From NCBI GenBank assembly GCA_027475525.1, contig JAMWFC010000051.1:2712616-2776615 (forward strand): a stretch of DNA of 64,000 bases. Reading direction: 5' to 3'. Below, piece by piece: positions 23,082-35,585 of this stretch. The notes beneath the pieces were generated by a model. It ran no database searches and was not told the DNA's origin. It worked only from the letters and a program-made list of their open reading frames with translations. The translations under genes were made by a program, and so were the position numbers. The DNA comes from Macrolepiota albuminosa. Its lineage: Eukaryota > Basidiomycota > Agaricomycetes > Agaricales > Agaricaceae. Positions within the stretch are counted from its first letter, which is position 1. Every line of letters begins with the position of its first letter.

Positions 23082-24137
23082 ATGCCGTCTCTATCCAGCT
23101 TTGGAAAGTCTAAGACCAAACAGTGGCCACCACCAGCACCTCCAGAGTGGGCCCCCGCTCCTGAAACCTCAGTACGCATCAGGTGAAGTCAGTTGAATAG
23201 GTTTACTGATCATATAAATTTAGCACAAATTTGGCTTAGTAAACGAGGCACCCGAACAAGAATTTGAGGCTGCTGAGGAATTTTGTGCGACTTACCCAGT
23301 TGAACCTCCCCGTCTTCTCCCCACAAACGTCATAGAACGCATTAATGCAATCGGCTGCAAGGTCTGGGGCTTTGAAACCCCTCGATTGAGTCGCTTCATT
23401 GGTAGCATCCACAATCCCGAGGATGCTAAGAATGAAGAAGCTGTCGCAAGAGTAGAGACATCTTCAGAATGCGGAGACACTTGTATCTTGAGCAATTACC
23501 CGCTTGTTGCCGGTCTGTACGAAATAAAAGGAAAGCAAGGCGCTTACTACGAGGTGACAATCATTGAGACGAGTGAAGAAGGCTTCGTTGCTGTTGGTAA
23601 GTCCTCGTGTTGTGATGCGCCACTCTAAGTTGGCTATTGTCGTGATGGCTAATCGAGACTTCGCCAGGGACAGCTTGTCGTCCATACCCGGAGTATCGTC
23701 TTCCAGGGTGGAATAGACTAAGTGCCGGACTACATCTCGATGACATGCGTAAATTCTTTGAGGACCCCTGCGGTGGCCGTGATTACGTCGATAATACCAT
23801 CAGACCTGGCCCAGGCGATACCGTTGGCTGTGGATACGAGTTCCAGACTGGCATCATCTTTTTTACTTACAACGGGATACGTTTGCCCAATGCGTTCACG
23901 GGCGTGTACCTACCGCGTGCGCAGCAGGATGTGTACGCGGCGGTGGGCGTGTCAGGTGCTGTGAGAATCAATGTCAACTTTGGTGGAGATTACTTCCGTT
24001 GGCTTGAAGGTAATGAATGGTCATGGCGGGTTGAGGGTCAAGTCGGCGGTAATCTTGGAGCCGCCATTGAAGGGGCAGAGGCCGAGGATCTGCCTAGTTA
24101 TAGAGAAGCCAGTTCGAGTTTTCGGACATATGGATGA
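23082..24137 (+). CDS. SPRY-domain protein
   Basis: Three exons: the first from the ATG at 23082 with a Pro-rich stretch (KQWPPPAPPEWAPAPETS), intron GTACGC..TTTAG, then an intron GTAAGT..CGCCAG after about 23597. The SPRY/B30.2 fold is seen in YYEVTIIETSEEGFVAVG, LPGWNRLSAGLHLDD, GDTVGCGYEF and IIFFTYNGIRLPNAF, followed by YAAVGVSGAVRINVNFGG. The C-terminus has a PY-like LPSY motif, reminiscent of the Ear1/Ssh4 adaptors that recruit the Rsp5 ubiquitin ligase, but no membrane segment is visible. The exact role is therefore open. Confidence 0.85.
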
Positions 24138-24232
24138 CACCTTCATTTGTGACTTAACTTCTGTATGACTTGAGCGTCGATAATGAATGCATAATTCGAC
24201 TTATCAGTAGAAAGAACATAATACGACACTGG

Positions 24233-25378
24233 TCATCGTTTACCGCCACGTTTACGACCACTTCTTCCTGCAGCTGCCTCTTTTGCCATCGCCAATCCAC
24301 CTCGACCTTTACTCGCAAATCGAATTGCCTTTCGTGTGTTAAGTATACTTTCCTCCGCTTGAGGGTCTCGTCTTGACTTTTTGGCGTCGCTCTCCATTTT
24401 TGACAACAGTGCCACAGAGGCTTTTGCTTCTTCCGTAACGGATTTCTCCGTTGGATCGAACTGGGAACATACACACACTCGTTATTGGATATCCCAACGG
24501 ATAAAGGAAAAACAAACCTTCCGCTTAACATTTCGTATCTTTTTCTCTCCCTCAAGTGTTTTGTCAAATTTGCCCATGCTGGCGGTACTTATTCGTGTTG
24601 TCGCCAGCGATTTCTCGATGTCTTGTTTTCGTGTCTCCTGAGGGTTTGCTGTAGCTATAGAACGAGCGACGTTCTGGGCATGCTGTTTCGCGTTCTTCGC
24701 AATCCGCGCCTTACGGGCATCACGAGAAACTTTTCTTGGGTCATAATCCGCATCTATACTTAAGTCAGGAAAGATCGTGTCATAGACTTCATCCAGCAAG
24801 ACTCACCAGCGTTGAGAGGAACCTCTGTGATCCACTGCTCTTCAGTTTTCTTGTTCTTTCCGTCTCTTCCCCAGCGGTTGATCCACTCTTGTCTCTCCTC
24901 ATCCCACACCTTCTTATCCCGTTTTTTGTGTTGTATGCCCTTCGCAGCCGCAAACGCTTCCCATTTCGTCTGAGGTTTAGGTTTCGGCAATGGTTTTATG
25001 CGGGGAAGGTGTGCGATTGGTGGCGGCAGTTGGGCCAGAGGGCCGTCTGGGGAAGAGCTTGTAGGGAGAGAAAACAGGGACGCAAGAAGGGCCTGAGTGC
25101 CATCTCGTGCCAGTGATTGGAGATGTTGTTCGAGATTTTCACTGTTTCGATGCGTGAAGAGTAAAACAAATGGTGGCAGTATAGAAGACTGACTTGTAGC
25201 TCTCTTCGTCTATTGAGTTAAGGTCTGTTACTGTCAGCAAACCAGCATCAACCTCGAGAGGTATCTCCTTTTCAACTGTAACGGATGCACTGCACAGAAC
25301 TGTCAGTAACGTCGACGGAATTAATGAACACACTTGCTATTTCGCAGCATGCGAAGCGAGAATATTTGAAACGTCCAT
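24233..25378 (-). CDS. RRS1: Ribosome biogenesis protein RRS1
   Basis: Nucleolar factor for 60S subunit assembly, which brings the 5S particle into pre-ribosomes in yeast with Rpf2. Multi-exon minus-strand gene starting MDVSNILASHAAK at 25378. The hallmark block is KTKWEAF-like: QTKWEAFAAAKGIQHKKRDK followed by VWDEERQEWINRWGRDGKNK and WITEVP. Downstream exons are Lys/Arg-rich (DPRKVSRDARKARIAKNAKQ) and the protein ends in a basic tail GRSGRKRGGKR, as expected for a nucleolar protein. The ATG is 130 bp from the divergent TAF12 start. Confidence 0.92.
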
Positions 25379-25507
25379 TTTGTCGCGAGTCGTGGCCGAC
25401 GCGAACTTTTGAAAAATATTGATCTAAAGATCTGTTTGGTTCCGAAGCTTATGCCAACCATCGAGTTCACCTTCAAACAGTTGCCTCGTTAAACCTACGC
25501 TCGTACT
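25379..25507. promoter_or_regulatory. Divergent promoter region RRS1 / TAF12
   Basis: Only 129 bp separate the two divergent start codons; a shared core promoter is inferred from position. No clear TATA box was seen. Confidence 0.45.
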
Positions 25508-26761
25508 ATGGACGCTAATACTCAGGCGGCGAGCTCTAGCAGTAATACTAATGCAGCGTCCAGCACAAGTACTACCCCAACAACGACTGAACAACAACCG
25601 CAGCCTACCGTAGACATGATTGGCGTCCTCGGAAACCTTCTGAAGAGTCATACCGGAGAGCAAGTTTCCAATGAACGCATGGCCCAGATCCTCCTCTCTA
25701 ATATGGCCACACTTGTGAAACAAGGAAAGCTTAACCAATCCCAAATTATGCAAGTAAGCCCTCGTGTGCATCTCATTTCATGTGATCGGCGACGTAGTCC
25801 TGCCCTTTAAAGCTTAAGCAGTTCGCCGACAAACACAAGTCTAGTCAACCATCAGCACCCTCACTAGTTGCTATAGCACCAAAGGTATTTTGTTGTCCCA
25901 AACATAAGTGGGATACTCAAGTCGGTATCTAGCCTTCAACTCCATCGAATCCCGCACTGAGAACTGGCCACGACGTTTCGCAAACACCGAGTCTCGGTTC
26001 CACCAATCCTGCCGATTATTATCCTGCTATAAGTCAGACTTTGAATATCACGAATCCCGGCGCGGTCCAGTGGACGCAGACGCGCCCAACACTCACAGGA
26101 GGCATCCCAAGTGGACGCATTTCCGGTTTGTGGCCTGGGACCAGCCTACATAGGCGCCGTCCTAATAGCAGTCTTTGTCAGGTACCCCTGCCCAAGTGGC
26201 TCGGTCGCAAGACGACGCGACGATGCTCAATTTGGATGATAACCGGTCAAGGAGAAAGAATACCCCCGGAGACCAAAGCATGCGCCGTACAATTCAAGAT
26301 CTGGTTGCAAGCGTCGACCCAAATGTCAAAATCGAGCCCGAAGTCGAGGATGTGAGACTAATATCTCATTTACGTGTTGGAGTCGTTCTCAACTTGTAAT
26401 ATGCAGCTCTTACTCTCTATCGCAGACGAGTTCATCGATTCTGTGACCAACTTTGCCTGCCGTCTTGCCAAACACCGTGGTGGCGACTCCTTAGAAGTCA
26501 AAGACTTGCAACTGCATCTGGGTTCGTTTACCAGAATCTTCTTATACTGTGCAAGACTGAATCGGCTTCTTAGAACGCAACCACAACATTCGTATCCCTG
26601 GGTTCGCCTCGGATGAAACTCGAATATCACTTTCACAGACAAATATCCCCGCTGCACCCGCGGCACCTAAAGGGAAGAATACCCAAGGGACATCGATGAC
26701 ACTAAGGAGTCAGCGTCTTGCCCAAGTTGCGCAGTCCAAGAGGGAGGCGAAACTTATGTGA
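25508..26761 (+). CDS. TAF12: TFIID/SAGA subunit TAF12
   Basis: Histone-fold subunit shared by TFIID and SAGA. The N-terminus is Ser/Thr/Gln-rich, then [27 protein letters not shown]. The histone fold is in the last exons: [41 protein letters not shown] and [11 protein letters not shown], which is the TAF12 signature. About five introns, the last just before the [10 protein letters not shown] segment. The protein ends QSKREAKLM. It is convergent with TIP41, whose coding end is 152 bp away. Confidence 0.93.
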
Positions 26762-26913
26762 TTAGATTCGCTCACTATTCGATTTCCTTGCTGTACCATA
26801 TACTGTTACACTCACTGTTAGCATACTACAATAACTGCAACTTCCAACCCTTTGCAACACACTTTTCGCACTTCGATGGTGTTTTCCATGTCCAGATACA
26901 CCAGTATATCAGT

Positions 26914-27978
26914 TCAGAATACCAATCTCGACATTCCGCTTAAGTTCACGCCATCTAGTGTTTGCGCCTTCTTTTTGGGACACTTCGGTCGGTAGGCTTG
27001 TCAAGATTTTGGCGATGAATGTTGGATCCGTGAGGGGTGTAAGATCATCACGTGTGGGGAGGTGCTATACCTGGCTTTAAGAACAAAATCTTAATAAAAT
27101 GGAAGATGGTATTACCCGCTTGACACAATCGTATGGCGCTTCCCATCCACTTGTCTCCCTTATAATTAGCGGTGGCTGAGACGCGAATGAGTGATATATC
27201 CGCGTGTCGAAAATACGGAACAGGACATCGTCCACACGAAGTGTGAATCTAGAAAGAATGAATATGCATGTGGGCATTACACGCTGTGGCGCAACAAATT
27301 CCATGTCACCATTCGGAACTATAAAGGAAATGGAATGCTTACTATTCGTACCAAGAGGTTGGATGATCCGTTGTCGTGAAGTTCATCCTCAAACAAGGGT
27401 ATCTCTGCATAGAAAAGAATAGGATCAGGGCGTGTCAGTTCTGCCATTGGGATGGTATGAGATGGATCATCGAGATTCGCTTGAATCCATGATGCGACCT
27501 GGTTTTGTGAAGAGGACTCAGTGCCGATGTATGCTGTAGTATACGTCCAATCGTACGGCTTTGCCTGGACTGTCACTGGCATAGGCAGAGTAGAAGTTGG
27601 TCCAGTTCTATGCCCATTTCTGAGTCCGCGAATGGTACAGCACCAACTAACTCACCGACTCTGAAGCCACTTGTCAGCATATCCGACTTTGACGCCTCCG
27701 TCCCCTTCTTGCATCTCTCCATTCCTTACGTTTCTCAGAGCACCATCTGTGGTAAATGAATACTTCCACCCAGACCGCCTATGTTCCAATGTCAATAGGT
27801 TGCGCCCGAACGTCATCTCAGGAAGAGGAAATCCAAGTGAAGTTTGAAGTACATGACACTCAGATGCGTTTGATATCGGATTGGTGGATGCGGTGATGAA
27901 CCAGTCGAAGATCTCAATGGATCGAGAATTGGGTGATTCATGAAGTTTGTGTCGGGGCAGGGCGACAGCTGCAGACAT
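26914..27978 (-). CDS. TIP41: TIP41-like TOR/PP2A pathway regulator
   Basis: Conserved regulator of type 2A phosphatases downstream of TOR. Family blocks visible: LPEMTFGRNLLTLEH, GWKYSFTTDGAL, MAELTRPDPILFYAEIPLFE then DELHDNG, RFTLRVDDVLFRIFDTRIYH and ETSGWEAPYDCVKR. Reading straight through gives a short tail and a stop near 27077. However, an intron GTAATA..TATAG joins KR to HLPTRDDLTPLTDPTFIAKI and continues to a TGA at 26914, and the DLTPLTDP motif is what the family has there, so I extend the gene. Four or five exons. Divergent from the dynein LIC gene (208 bp). Confidence 0.92.
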
Positions 27979-28186
27979 GATTACGTCTTTGTAGGCTACC
28001 TGAGATGCGGGCGCCTGATTCGTTGTTTTATTGGGCGGCGTAGTAACGGGCTTCGTCGTTGAAGACGATAAGCATGAGCGTCGGAATTCGAAATCGTTTG
28101 TTACTTCATTTAGTGCTCATTTTGGTTTTGTGCTTTTCACACTAGCTTGCACCCGTCCTGACATACAAGCTGTAGCTACTTGCGCA
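27979..28186. promoter_or_regulatory. Divergent promoter region TIP41 / dynein LIC
   Basis: 208 bp between divergent start codons. Promoter role inferred from position. Confidence 0.45.
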
Positions 28187-30071
28187 ATGGAACTTTCGCG
28201 CTCGTCGATGCCAGAGGCGCCCCCGCAGGACCTATGGTCTTCGATTCTTGATTCTGTATCCAAGTCGCGCTCTATACCATCGAAACAGATACTGCTTCTA
28301 GGTCAGCCGTCAACAGGCAAATCGACACTTGTGTCGGCTCTTCTCCAGAAGCCACTGAAAGACGAACATAAGGATGAGAGTATGAGCGACTTTGCCATTG
28401 GATACGATTTTGCTGATGTTCGTGACGATGCTGATGAAGGCATGTCTAATTGTCTAATCCTCAACGATGATACCTGACGTGTAATGGGGTTACTTTCACT
28501 AGATACCCTTGCACGACTATCTGTATATACCGTCCCGTCTGTGTCGACATCATATACCTCTCTTCTCCCGTACTTCTTGCCTCCAAGGCAATCGTTACCA
28601 CATACACTTGTCATGATAGCATTAGACTGGACGCGTCCTTGGTCTTTTATGGAGGAGCTTCAAGCATGGCTTTCATGGGTGGAAACGTGGGCAAAGGGCG
28701 ATGGTTCGCATGAGTTGGAAATGACACGAGAAGAAGGACGTGAGCGATGTGAGTAGTGTCATACATTTCATATGTAAGGCTGTGGGCCTCAATGATTTTG
28801 TTTATTACAGTGCAATACTATCTGCAGCATTACACCGAACCTTCCACCGATCCACTTCCCGCAAATTCTACCCTGTCTGGCACAGTTTTGCCGCTTGGAC
28901 AGGGTACTTTCACCCATAATTCTGCAGGCATCCCGATCATAGTAACGTGTACAAAGGCCGACTTGATTGATGAAGGCAATGATATGGCTGCAGGAGCATC
29001 GGGAATGGGAAGCATGGTTAAAGGTAAAGGGGGAGAGTGGGAAGAGAGGACTGACGGAGTCATGCAAGCTCTTCGAACTATATGCCTGAAATGTGAACTT
29101 TTTTCGAACGCTCATCATCGATTCAGACTTTCTAATCGCTATTACAGATGGAGCTTCGTTGTTCTACACAACGACAGTTCCATCAACACTCCAGGTGCTG
29201 AGAAAGTATGCATTACACGCTCTGTTCATGCCTCCTGCTCCGTCTCCTGGCGCATCTGGTACCGACCCTCAAGCAACGACCCGCAACATTTTCCCTTTTA
29301 CTCATAAACCAAACACGCTGGACCGTGACCGCATTGTAGTACCTGCTGGGTGGGATAGCTGGGGCAAGATTTCAGTTATGAGGGAAGGGTTTGACGCTAG
29401 GTTATGGGGAGAAGCTTGGGAAAGAGACCTAGCTGATGATCATAGTGAAGGCGATGGAGCACGAAGCTTATATGCAACTCTTGTCCCAGACCAGGGCACA
29501 AAAGTAAGTGTCATTGCGTCCCTCAACATATATTGCTTTAATGTGTGAGAAGCCAACACCTTTACCGCCGTTCAACAATCCTACACCAGAGCAAGCTTTC
29601 CTGGCAAAGAACTATGACGAGAATGCGAAGAATCGGGATCCCCGTGAGGCCTTCCGCAATCCTACCGACATCACAGGCGCATCTGCAGGTGTTGTTGGTC
29701 CGCTTGGAAGCAGCAGTTTCAACTTGCCGACCGTCGAACGGGCCTTAACGGAGATGGAGACTGGTATCGTTGGTGCACCGGCCACAGGGGCGCCATCGGA
29801 CCCTTCTAAGCGATCATCGCGAAATTTTGGTGTGCCATTGGGTCGGCCCGCTATCCTGGCACCGGTTGGGACGTCAGTTGCTACGACTGGCCTACCGGCC
29901 GGCGGATCCGGAAGCCCTACCAACAATCAGGTCTCCCATGAGGTGCTGCAGAACTTCTTCCAGAGCCTGCTAAGCTCAAAGGATAGAACCACTACACCGC
30001 CCAATATACGTAATGCAGCTACAGCAAAACCCAACGGGAGCGGAAATGAAACACCGGACGGTGATGCATAA
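28187..30071 (+). CDS. Cytoplasmic dynein light intermediate chain
   Basis: Ras-like-fold subunit linking the dynein heavy chain to cargo adaptors. A Walker A motif GQPSTGKST sits at residues 39-47, followed by DFAIGYDFADVRDD. Other family blocks: VMIALDWTRPWSFMEELQAW, GIPIIVTCTKADLIDE (G4-type TKAD), SLFYTTTVPSTLQVLRKYAL, RDRIVVPAGWDSWGKISVM and the FNNPTPEQAFLAKNYDE segment. The C-terminal third is Gly/Pro/Ser-rich with an FFQSLLSSKD helix near the end, where family members bind adaptors. About five short introns. Confidence 0.93.
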
Positions 30072-30439
30072 AGCGGAAGCATTATCCAAAAAAGGAAATT
30101 CTCAGCCACACCGACGTGTTGACATGTGTTGTTGTGAGCTTAATATTTCTTCCTTTGTCCTTCACCACCATCTCACGGTTGCCCGCCTTGTCGAACTGGG
30201 ACTCAACCATTTGTTATCACCACCATTCTCTGCCTTCTACCCCTACTTAACTTATAGTTCTTGTCTTTTGTACAAAAATGGGTAAATGGTGCGCAGCGCA
30301 GATCTCGCGCTTAATAATATAACTCATGGCCAATGACAGGACCCCCGACTATATTGACGATGTATTACTATCTAAAATCAAAAACTTGGTGTATGTCGAT
30401 TTGAGTTGCTGAATTTAAATTGAGGTTCATATCGCACAC
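30072..30439. other. Intergenic between dynein LIC and unrecognised gene
   Basis: 368 bp of terminator and promoter space between two genes on the same strand; no open frame of interest and no repeat seen. Confidence 0.5.
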
Positions 30440-31632
30440 ATGGATAGGTCTGGCGCCATGAAGCGAGTAGCTCTCGAGAAGTCGGAACCCATGATTACTT
30501 ATGAGGACTTTGTTCACGATTTGGACACCGGCGACTCTTTAACAACTTCCCTAATTGAAGTCCTTGTCAAGGTGAGCCCATGTCTACATCTTACGGCCTT
30601 CGACACTGAACCGCAGAATGTCAGGAATTGGCAGAACGACGCACCTGGCCCAATATCAACGATGACCGCAAAACAATTACTGACCGTTCTGCTAGGAGTC
30701 TTCAACAGTTGGCGGAGCGCAATCCAAATTATCGTATCTACACGATTGGTCGTCACTTACCCCGTCGCCGTTCTGCAACGTTGACGGATTACCTCACTGC
30801 GCCACCTTTGGACATGGAGATAGAGGATGAGGACATCTTTGGACACATGTTGGATGACGGCGTAGCCATTGAGGGCGCTCGCATCAACTCTGACCTCTAT
30901 GATGCTTACGGCGGCGGGCAAAGTGCAAGAAGAATCCCAAGTCCTTCGCCACCTGCAGAGGAGGTGACATCTCCTGTGCCCCAATCAATATCACAAAACC
31001 ACTTACGCAGCGGACCTTGGTCAGCGACAAACTCGAGCGGTTCTAGTGCTCTCACTCGTCAGACGGCTCTTCGGCGCACCACTCGCTCAAGAACTGTCGA
31101 CTTCCATGAGTTCACGCGTCGCCGTCGTTCTTCCACAAGAGAAAATCAGAATACTCGAGGTGACTCAAATGAATCGTTAAGTCATTGGGATTCCTGGGAC
31201 CATTTCCCTCATACTCAACCCGCCCGCCGCTTCTTCCCTGTCTTCCGTCCCCGCCGTTTTGAGTCTCTTGATTCATGGAATCCTGATATTCCTTCCCTTC
31301 ATGACGTGGATGACTCTCCTTACGTGGCGGAACCTCCATTTGTGCCATATTTCAACTTGACATCTCCTGTCGCTAGGGACCAAGAGGTGCTGGCTGAAGT
31401 GGAAACCAGTGACGAGAGGGCACAGGCTGCCCCAACACCGAGACTCCGTCGAACACCGGAAGCTGCTTTGTCCCGGCATGACTCGCCCATTCCTACTATC
31501 CTCAGTCCTCACGTTGTTGAAGCCACTGCTCCATTAGGAGCGGAATCCGCACCCGATGATACGCAGGCGTCCGTGGCAGAGCCCACAAGTTATCCCACTC
31601 CAAATTCGACAGAACACGAATTTTTTGCTTAG
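30440..31632 (+). CDS. Unrecognised Ser/Arg/Pro-rich protein
   Basis: Two exons: 30440-30570 (MDRSGAMKRVALEKSE to LIEVLVK) and 30625-31632, joined by a 54-nt intron starting GTGAGC and ending GTCAG, which restores the frame at ELAERRTWPNIND. The N-terminal 80 residues look folded (charged helices, IYTIGRH). The remainder is low complexity with RRTTRSRT and FTRRRRSS basic stretches and many Ser/Pro, suggesting a disordered, possibly nuclear protein. I recognise no domain. The ATG choice is supported by the clean splice and by a second in-frame Met only six residues later. Confidence 0.65.
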
Positions 31633-31942
31633 ATTCCAAGGAGAATGAAATGAATTTGCAAGTCATTATATATACGCCTTTTGTTTTGATTACATGACCC
31701 ATGATTCGTAAACTATCTCCTTACGCGAACCGTGTAACTGTAGTCGGAAGTTTATTTCGTTTGTGAAAATGTTACAAGGACGCAGGAACCACAACAGCGG
31801 TTTCTAACTTTCTCCATGGATCAAGGGTATACACACGACCTGTACTGCGAGGATAAAAGTAGTAAGTAATTCACTGCAATGTGCCTGTGAACAAGAAGTA
31901 CATTTTTAAGTGTGTTGGTGTGTAACCGAATCTAAGATAAAA
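31633..31942. other. Convergent intergenic region
   Basis: 310 bp between the stop codons of convergent genes; AT-rich, presumably both 3' UTRs. Nothing else seen. Confidence 0.5.
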
Positions 31943-33326
31943 CTACATAAAACTCCGAAGGGCGAGGTCGTCCAGGGGACTCCGAGGTTGAGCATAGCGA
32001 CTTCGCTCGAAGAGGGGAGCTAAAGCAAGGCCAGAATGACGGTTATCATTGCTTCTTCCTGAGCCATCCTGAGAGGTCAATTCATACGTTGATACCGGCA
32101 GGCCAATTTCAAGAGACTGTGGATTGTGGAACATGGCATGGAGAGAGGACAAGCCAGGTACTTCGCTAGAAGCAAAAAGCTGCTGCTCGTCAAATATCGT
32201 ATTAACGGACGGGAGATTAACGGGCCTGGACGCGTAATGTAGTGGAGACGCGTCTTTTGCAACGGATGGAAGAGAATGGGCCATGTCCGTGGGTATTCCA
32301 CCACTCCACGTAGAGTTTGTGTATCCTGCTCCGGGCGGAGATAATGTGGTGCTTCTCGACATGGAAGGGTCAGGATTATGGTGTGTAGAGTACGTAAATT
32401 GTGGCGCATGACTAGGGCTGCGAGGGGATTCGTGTTGAGATGCGATGTTTACAGGTAAAGGTTCCACCGCATGTATTGAATATGAGCTTGACCGAGATGA
32501 TGATTGATTGTCAGAAGCATTGTACGGATCGTGCATGGTCACTGGTTCTGGCGAGGATGGGTTAGGAAATGGTGCATATGTGTGATCGGCCATTCCCCTC
32601 CTGGATCTGGCAGGGTCTAACCGCTCTTTTGCTTGAAGCCGACATCTTCCGGTCCTTGGACTCGAATACAAGCCCGAAGGGGGATACAGACTACTGAAAG
32701 TAGGAATATCGTCAATAGTGCCGAGATCGTTGATTGTTCGCTCCGAGAAATATGCCGCTTTTGAGCATGTTCAGATGAGAGTATGTATAGTGCAAAATCG
32801 GAAGGATACACACTTAGATGCCATTTCTTCCTGCCGTCCTTCTTATTAACCCAAACGGAGTAAGTCTGCTTAATCAGTTGGTCCCAGTCAGTGGGTGCGT
32901 CGGGAGGCCTGTATACAATGAATGAGCCACGGAGGTAAGCATCTGGATGCCGCAGCGCACTTGATCTGGTAGTAGAAGAGGAACTCCTGTATGATTCGAA
33001 ATAAGCATTAGGGTAATAGCCTCTGGATTTCTGTCCTGATAACTCACGTCTCTCACGCGCGAAGCAGTCCATTTCTTTCCCTCGGTAAACCGTTCAATAC
33101 CCAGACCCGTAACATCGATAGCTTGCGAACCCCGCTGCTCCCAGACATATATGCAGCCTGAGCGAAGAGCAGCCCTTTCCTCTGCATCCAGGCGTCTCTT
33201 GGTCCTCTCCAAGCGCCCCTTCTGGACAGCATAGAAGATTCTGTGGGCATCCTGAACAGAACGGATGCGAACGTTGGTGAGTGTAGGCTGCTGCATAGTG
33301 GGGAGCGTTACCGAGGACAGGGACAT
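31943..33326 (-). CDS. WOPR-domain (Gti1/Pac2) transcription regulator
   Basis: Fungal-specific DNA-binding regulator related to Gti1, Pac2, Wor1 and Ros1, which control morphology and developmental switches. The first WOPR half is in exon 1: TNVRIRSVQDAHRIFYAVQK, RRLDAEERAALRSGCIYVWE and FTEGKKWTASRVRD. The second half follows after an intron: RGSFIVYRPPD, LIKQTYSVWVN and GRKKWHL, then after another intron AYFS with ERTINDLGTIDD. The C-terminal 240 residues are Ser/Pro/His-rich without domains. The start MSLSSVTLP at 33326 places the WOPR domain close to the N-terminus, as usual. Confidence 0.92.
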
Positions 33327-34200
33327 GGGTAGAGGCTGAGAGAGGAATTATACATATAGGGTCAAAAGCAGAAGACGATCAGAGTCGGATGATCTACTAA
33401 GAATGACCCCAGAACTGACCCAGAAAAGTGCCTGGCCACATCTTATTATAGATTAGGTTACGGCCATCAATCTCGATGGAACTTTAACTACTCTAATTCT
33501 CCGACCAACGGAGTCCAACATAACAAACTCGGTCTCAAAGCCGGCCGATGTCCTATGTCCCTATACACTTTATCCCAGTATATGATGCTCAATTGTTCCC
33601 TATGGAGTCAACCGTTGTGGAAACTTGGACATGCATTGCCCGAAATCAGCGTGGCGTATGTATCCAGCCAGCTTTATTTCATCCCGGTTGCCGTCCAGAA
33701 TCGCCGCCGGCAGATACGTGCCAATTGTGCCTGTCGGACCGCGTCACCGTAACCGTAACACGCTTGCCCAAAGAATAGTGCAAACGAGAAGTGTCTGGGG
33801 TGAGATCGGCATCAAGTATCCCTTGCGTCATCTATCTCTTCAGTTTAGCCTTATACTTTGCCTGCACTAGTTTGAAAGCACAATAATGGTATACATCATT
33901 ATAGCTTGACTGCACATCAAGTCTACCGTTCAAACTGCTGAACGACCTCGTATACAATTGACCCTGGCTGAAGAAGCTCCCGGTCCGACGTGACGACGTT
34001 AGGTATTTGAAAGTAACGTCACGTGGAGTACGGTTGTCGTGCAGGGTCAGGACTGCGAGAAGCATTGATGGACAAGCGGATCACCTGTTTTGAAAGGTGA
34101 CTGGGGTGTCTGGCACCCCGTTACTGTTATAGTTACTATCATAATATAATTACTTACTGGCGACGTTGCGGCAAGAACTAAATAAATCATAGGAAGTTTA
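33327..34200. other. Intergenic; promoter side of WOPR gene and left edge of AT-rich island
   Basis: The WOPR promoter must lie in the first few hundred bases. No supported gene. Near 34104 there is a compact hairpin, GGGGTG-TCTGG-CACCCC, after which the base composition becomes AT-rich. Confidence 0.5.
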
Positions 34201-34206
34201 GTGGGC

Positions 34207-35330
34207 AACGCGATTTAGTGGACATGCCTTTTCACGCCTCGCGTGTATCAAGGACTAACATGACCAAATATGCATGCAAACCAGACTCGTAGATAGAAAT
34301 ACATTATCTAGTAAACGTTAGAGTAGTTACTAAGTCACTAGTATGATAACTATTGCTTCAACATGATAACAAAGTTGAAGCATGTTTTAAAGTAGGTGCT
34401 GAAATACATTATCTAGTAAACGTTAGAGTAGTTACCAAGTCACTAGTATGATAACTATTGCTTCAACATGATAACAAAGTTGAAGCATGTTTTAAAGTAG
34501 GTGCTGACCTTCAGATTCATATAGTTCGGACACTAACCATCCATGACTCAAGGCTACAGATATGAAATGTTAGTAGTCATATAAGTATGATTCCTCAGAT
34601 TCATGTAGTTCGGACACTAACCATCATGACTTAAGGCTACAGATATACTTCCAAGGTTCATTGAAACATGTTTCAAAGTAATGTATTAACTGGACTTTTT
34701 TGTTTGAAGGGGAAGATCAAAGCAAGTCCTCATGTTTGCGTCATTGTGCTTCAGATCCATATAGTTCGGACACTAACCATCATGACTCAAGGCTACAGAT
34801 ACGAAATGTTAGTAGCCACTACTAAGTCACTAATATGAACAGATATGCTTCAAGGTTTACTAGTCAATGTAACAAATATTGACTATTATTTCCGAGCACA
34901 GAACTTATGATCAATATAAGTATGATTCCTCAGATTCATGTAGTTCGGACACTAACCATCATGACTTAAGGCTACAGATACACTTCTAAGGTTCATTGAA
35001 ACATGTTTCAAAGTAATGTATTAACTTATACTGTTTTGTTTGAAGGGGAAGATCAAAGCAAGTCTTCATGTTTGCGTCAGTGCTTAACGCGATTTAGTGG
35101 ACATGTCTTTTCACGCCTCATGTGTATCATGGGCCAACATCATCAAACATGCATGCAAACCAGATCCGTAGATAGAAACACATTATTTAGTAAAAGTTGA
35201 AGCAGTTACTAGTAAGTCTAATGAAGATTGACTACTACTATTACTGGCCTCATGGACAAGCAGGAGCATGTTTTAAAGTAAGTGCTAACAAATACTAATT
35301 GCTATTACTACATACTAATACTAGCCTCCA
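34207..35330. repeat. Block of interspersed and tandem subrepeats
   Basis: Several repeat classes interleave. A segment starting AACGCGATTTAGTGGACATG occurs at 34207 and 35086. A 105-bp unit is repeated in tandem at 34296-34400 and 34401-34505 with one visible mismatch. The motif around TAGTTCGGACACTAACCAT occurs near 34520, 34605, 34760 and 34940. A longer segment of about 160 bp at 34584-34743 recurs at 34919-35080 with scattered changes. All copies are in the same orientation. Such blocks are typical of the subterminal regions of DNA transposons, but no matching inverted terminus was found. Confidence 0.8.
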
Positions 35331-35585
35331 ACTAGTCAAAACACGTTTCAAGGTATGCATTAACTTAAATTCATACAAGTCTAGATACAACTAGAAAGCC
35401 TCAAGTCTTTTCAACACGCACTGTGTAGCTTTTTCAATATGTTTGAGAGTCATACTAAATTGAACATGCTTTTGATGCATGGTTGAGGTTAATCTTACAT
35501 GCTCCAAAAAGTATGAGTATTGCCGTCAATGAAAGACTTTTAAAAAGTCAGGACAATGAGTTGTTCCTCAGTATTATCTTCAGCC

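Noticed and set aside
27077..27120. TIP41 stop codon near 27077 as the true end
   Set aside because: An intron there leads to an exon with the family motif DLTPLTDP, so the gene continues to 26914.
34207..35330. CRISPR-like array
   Set aside because: Repeat units differ in length and spacing and have no regular spacers; the DNA is fungal.
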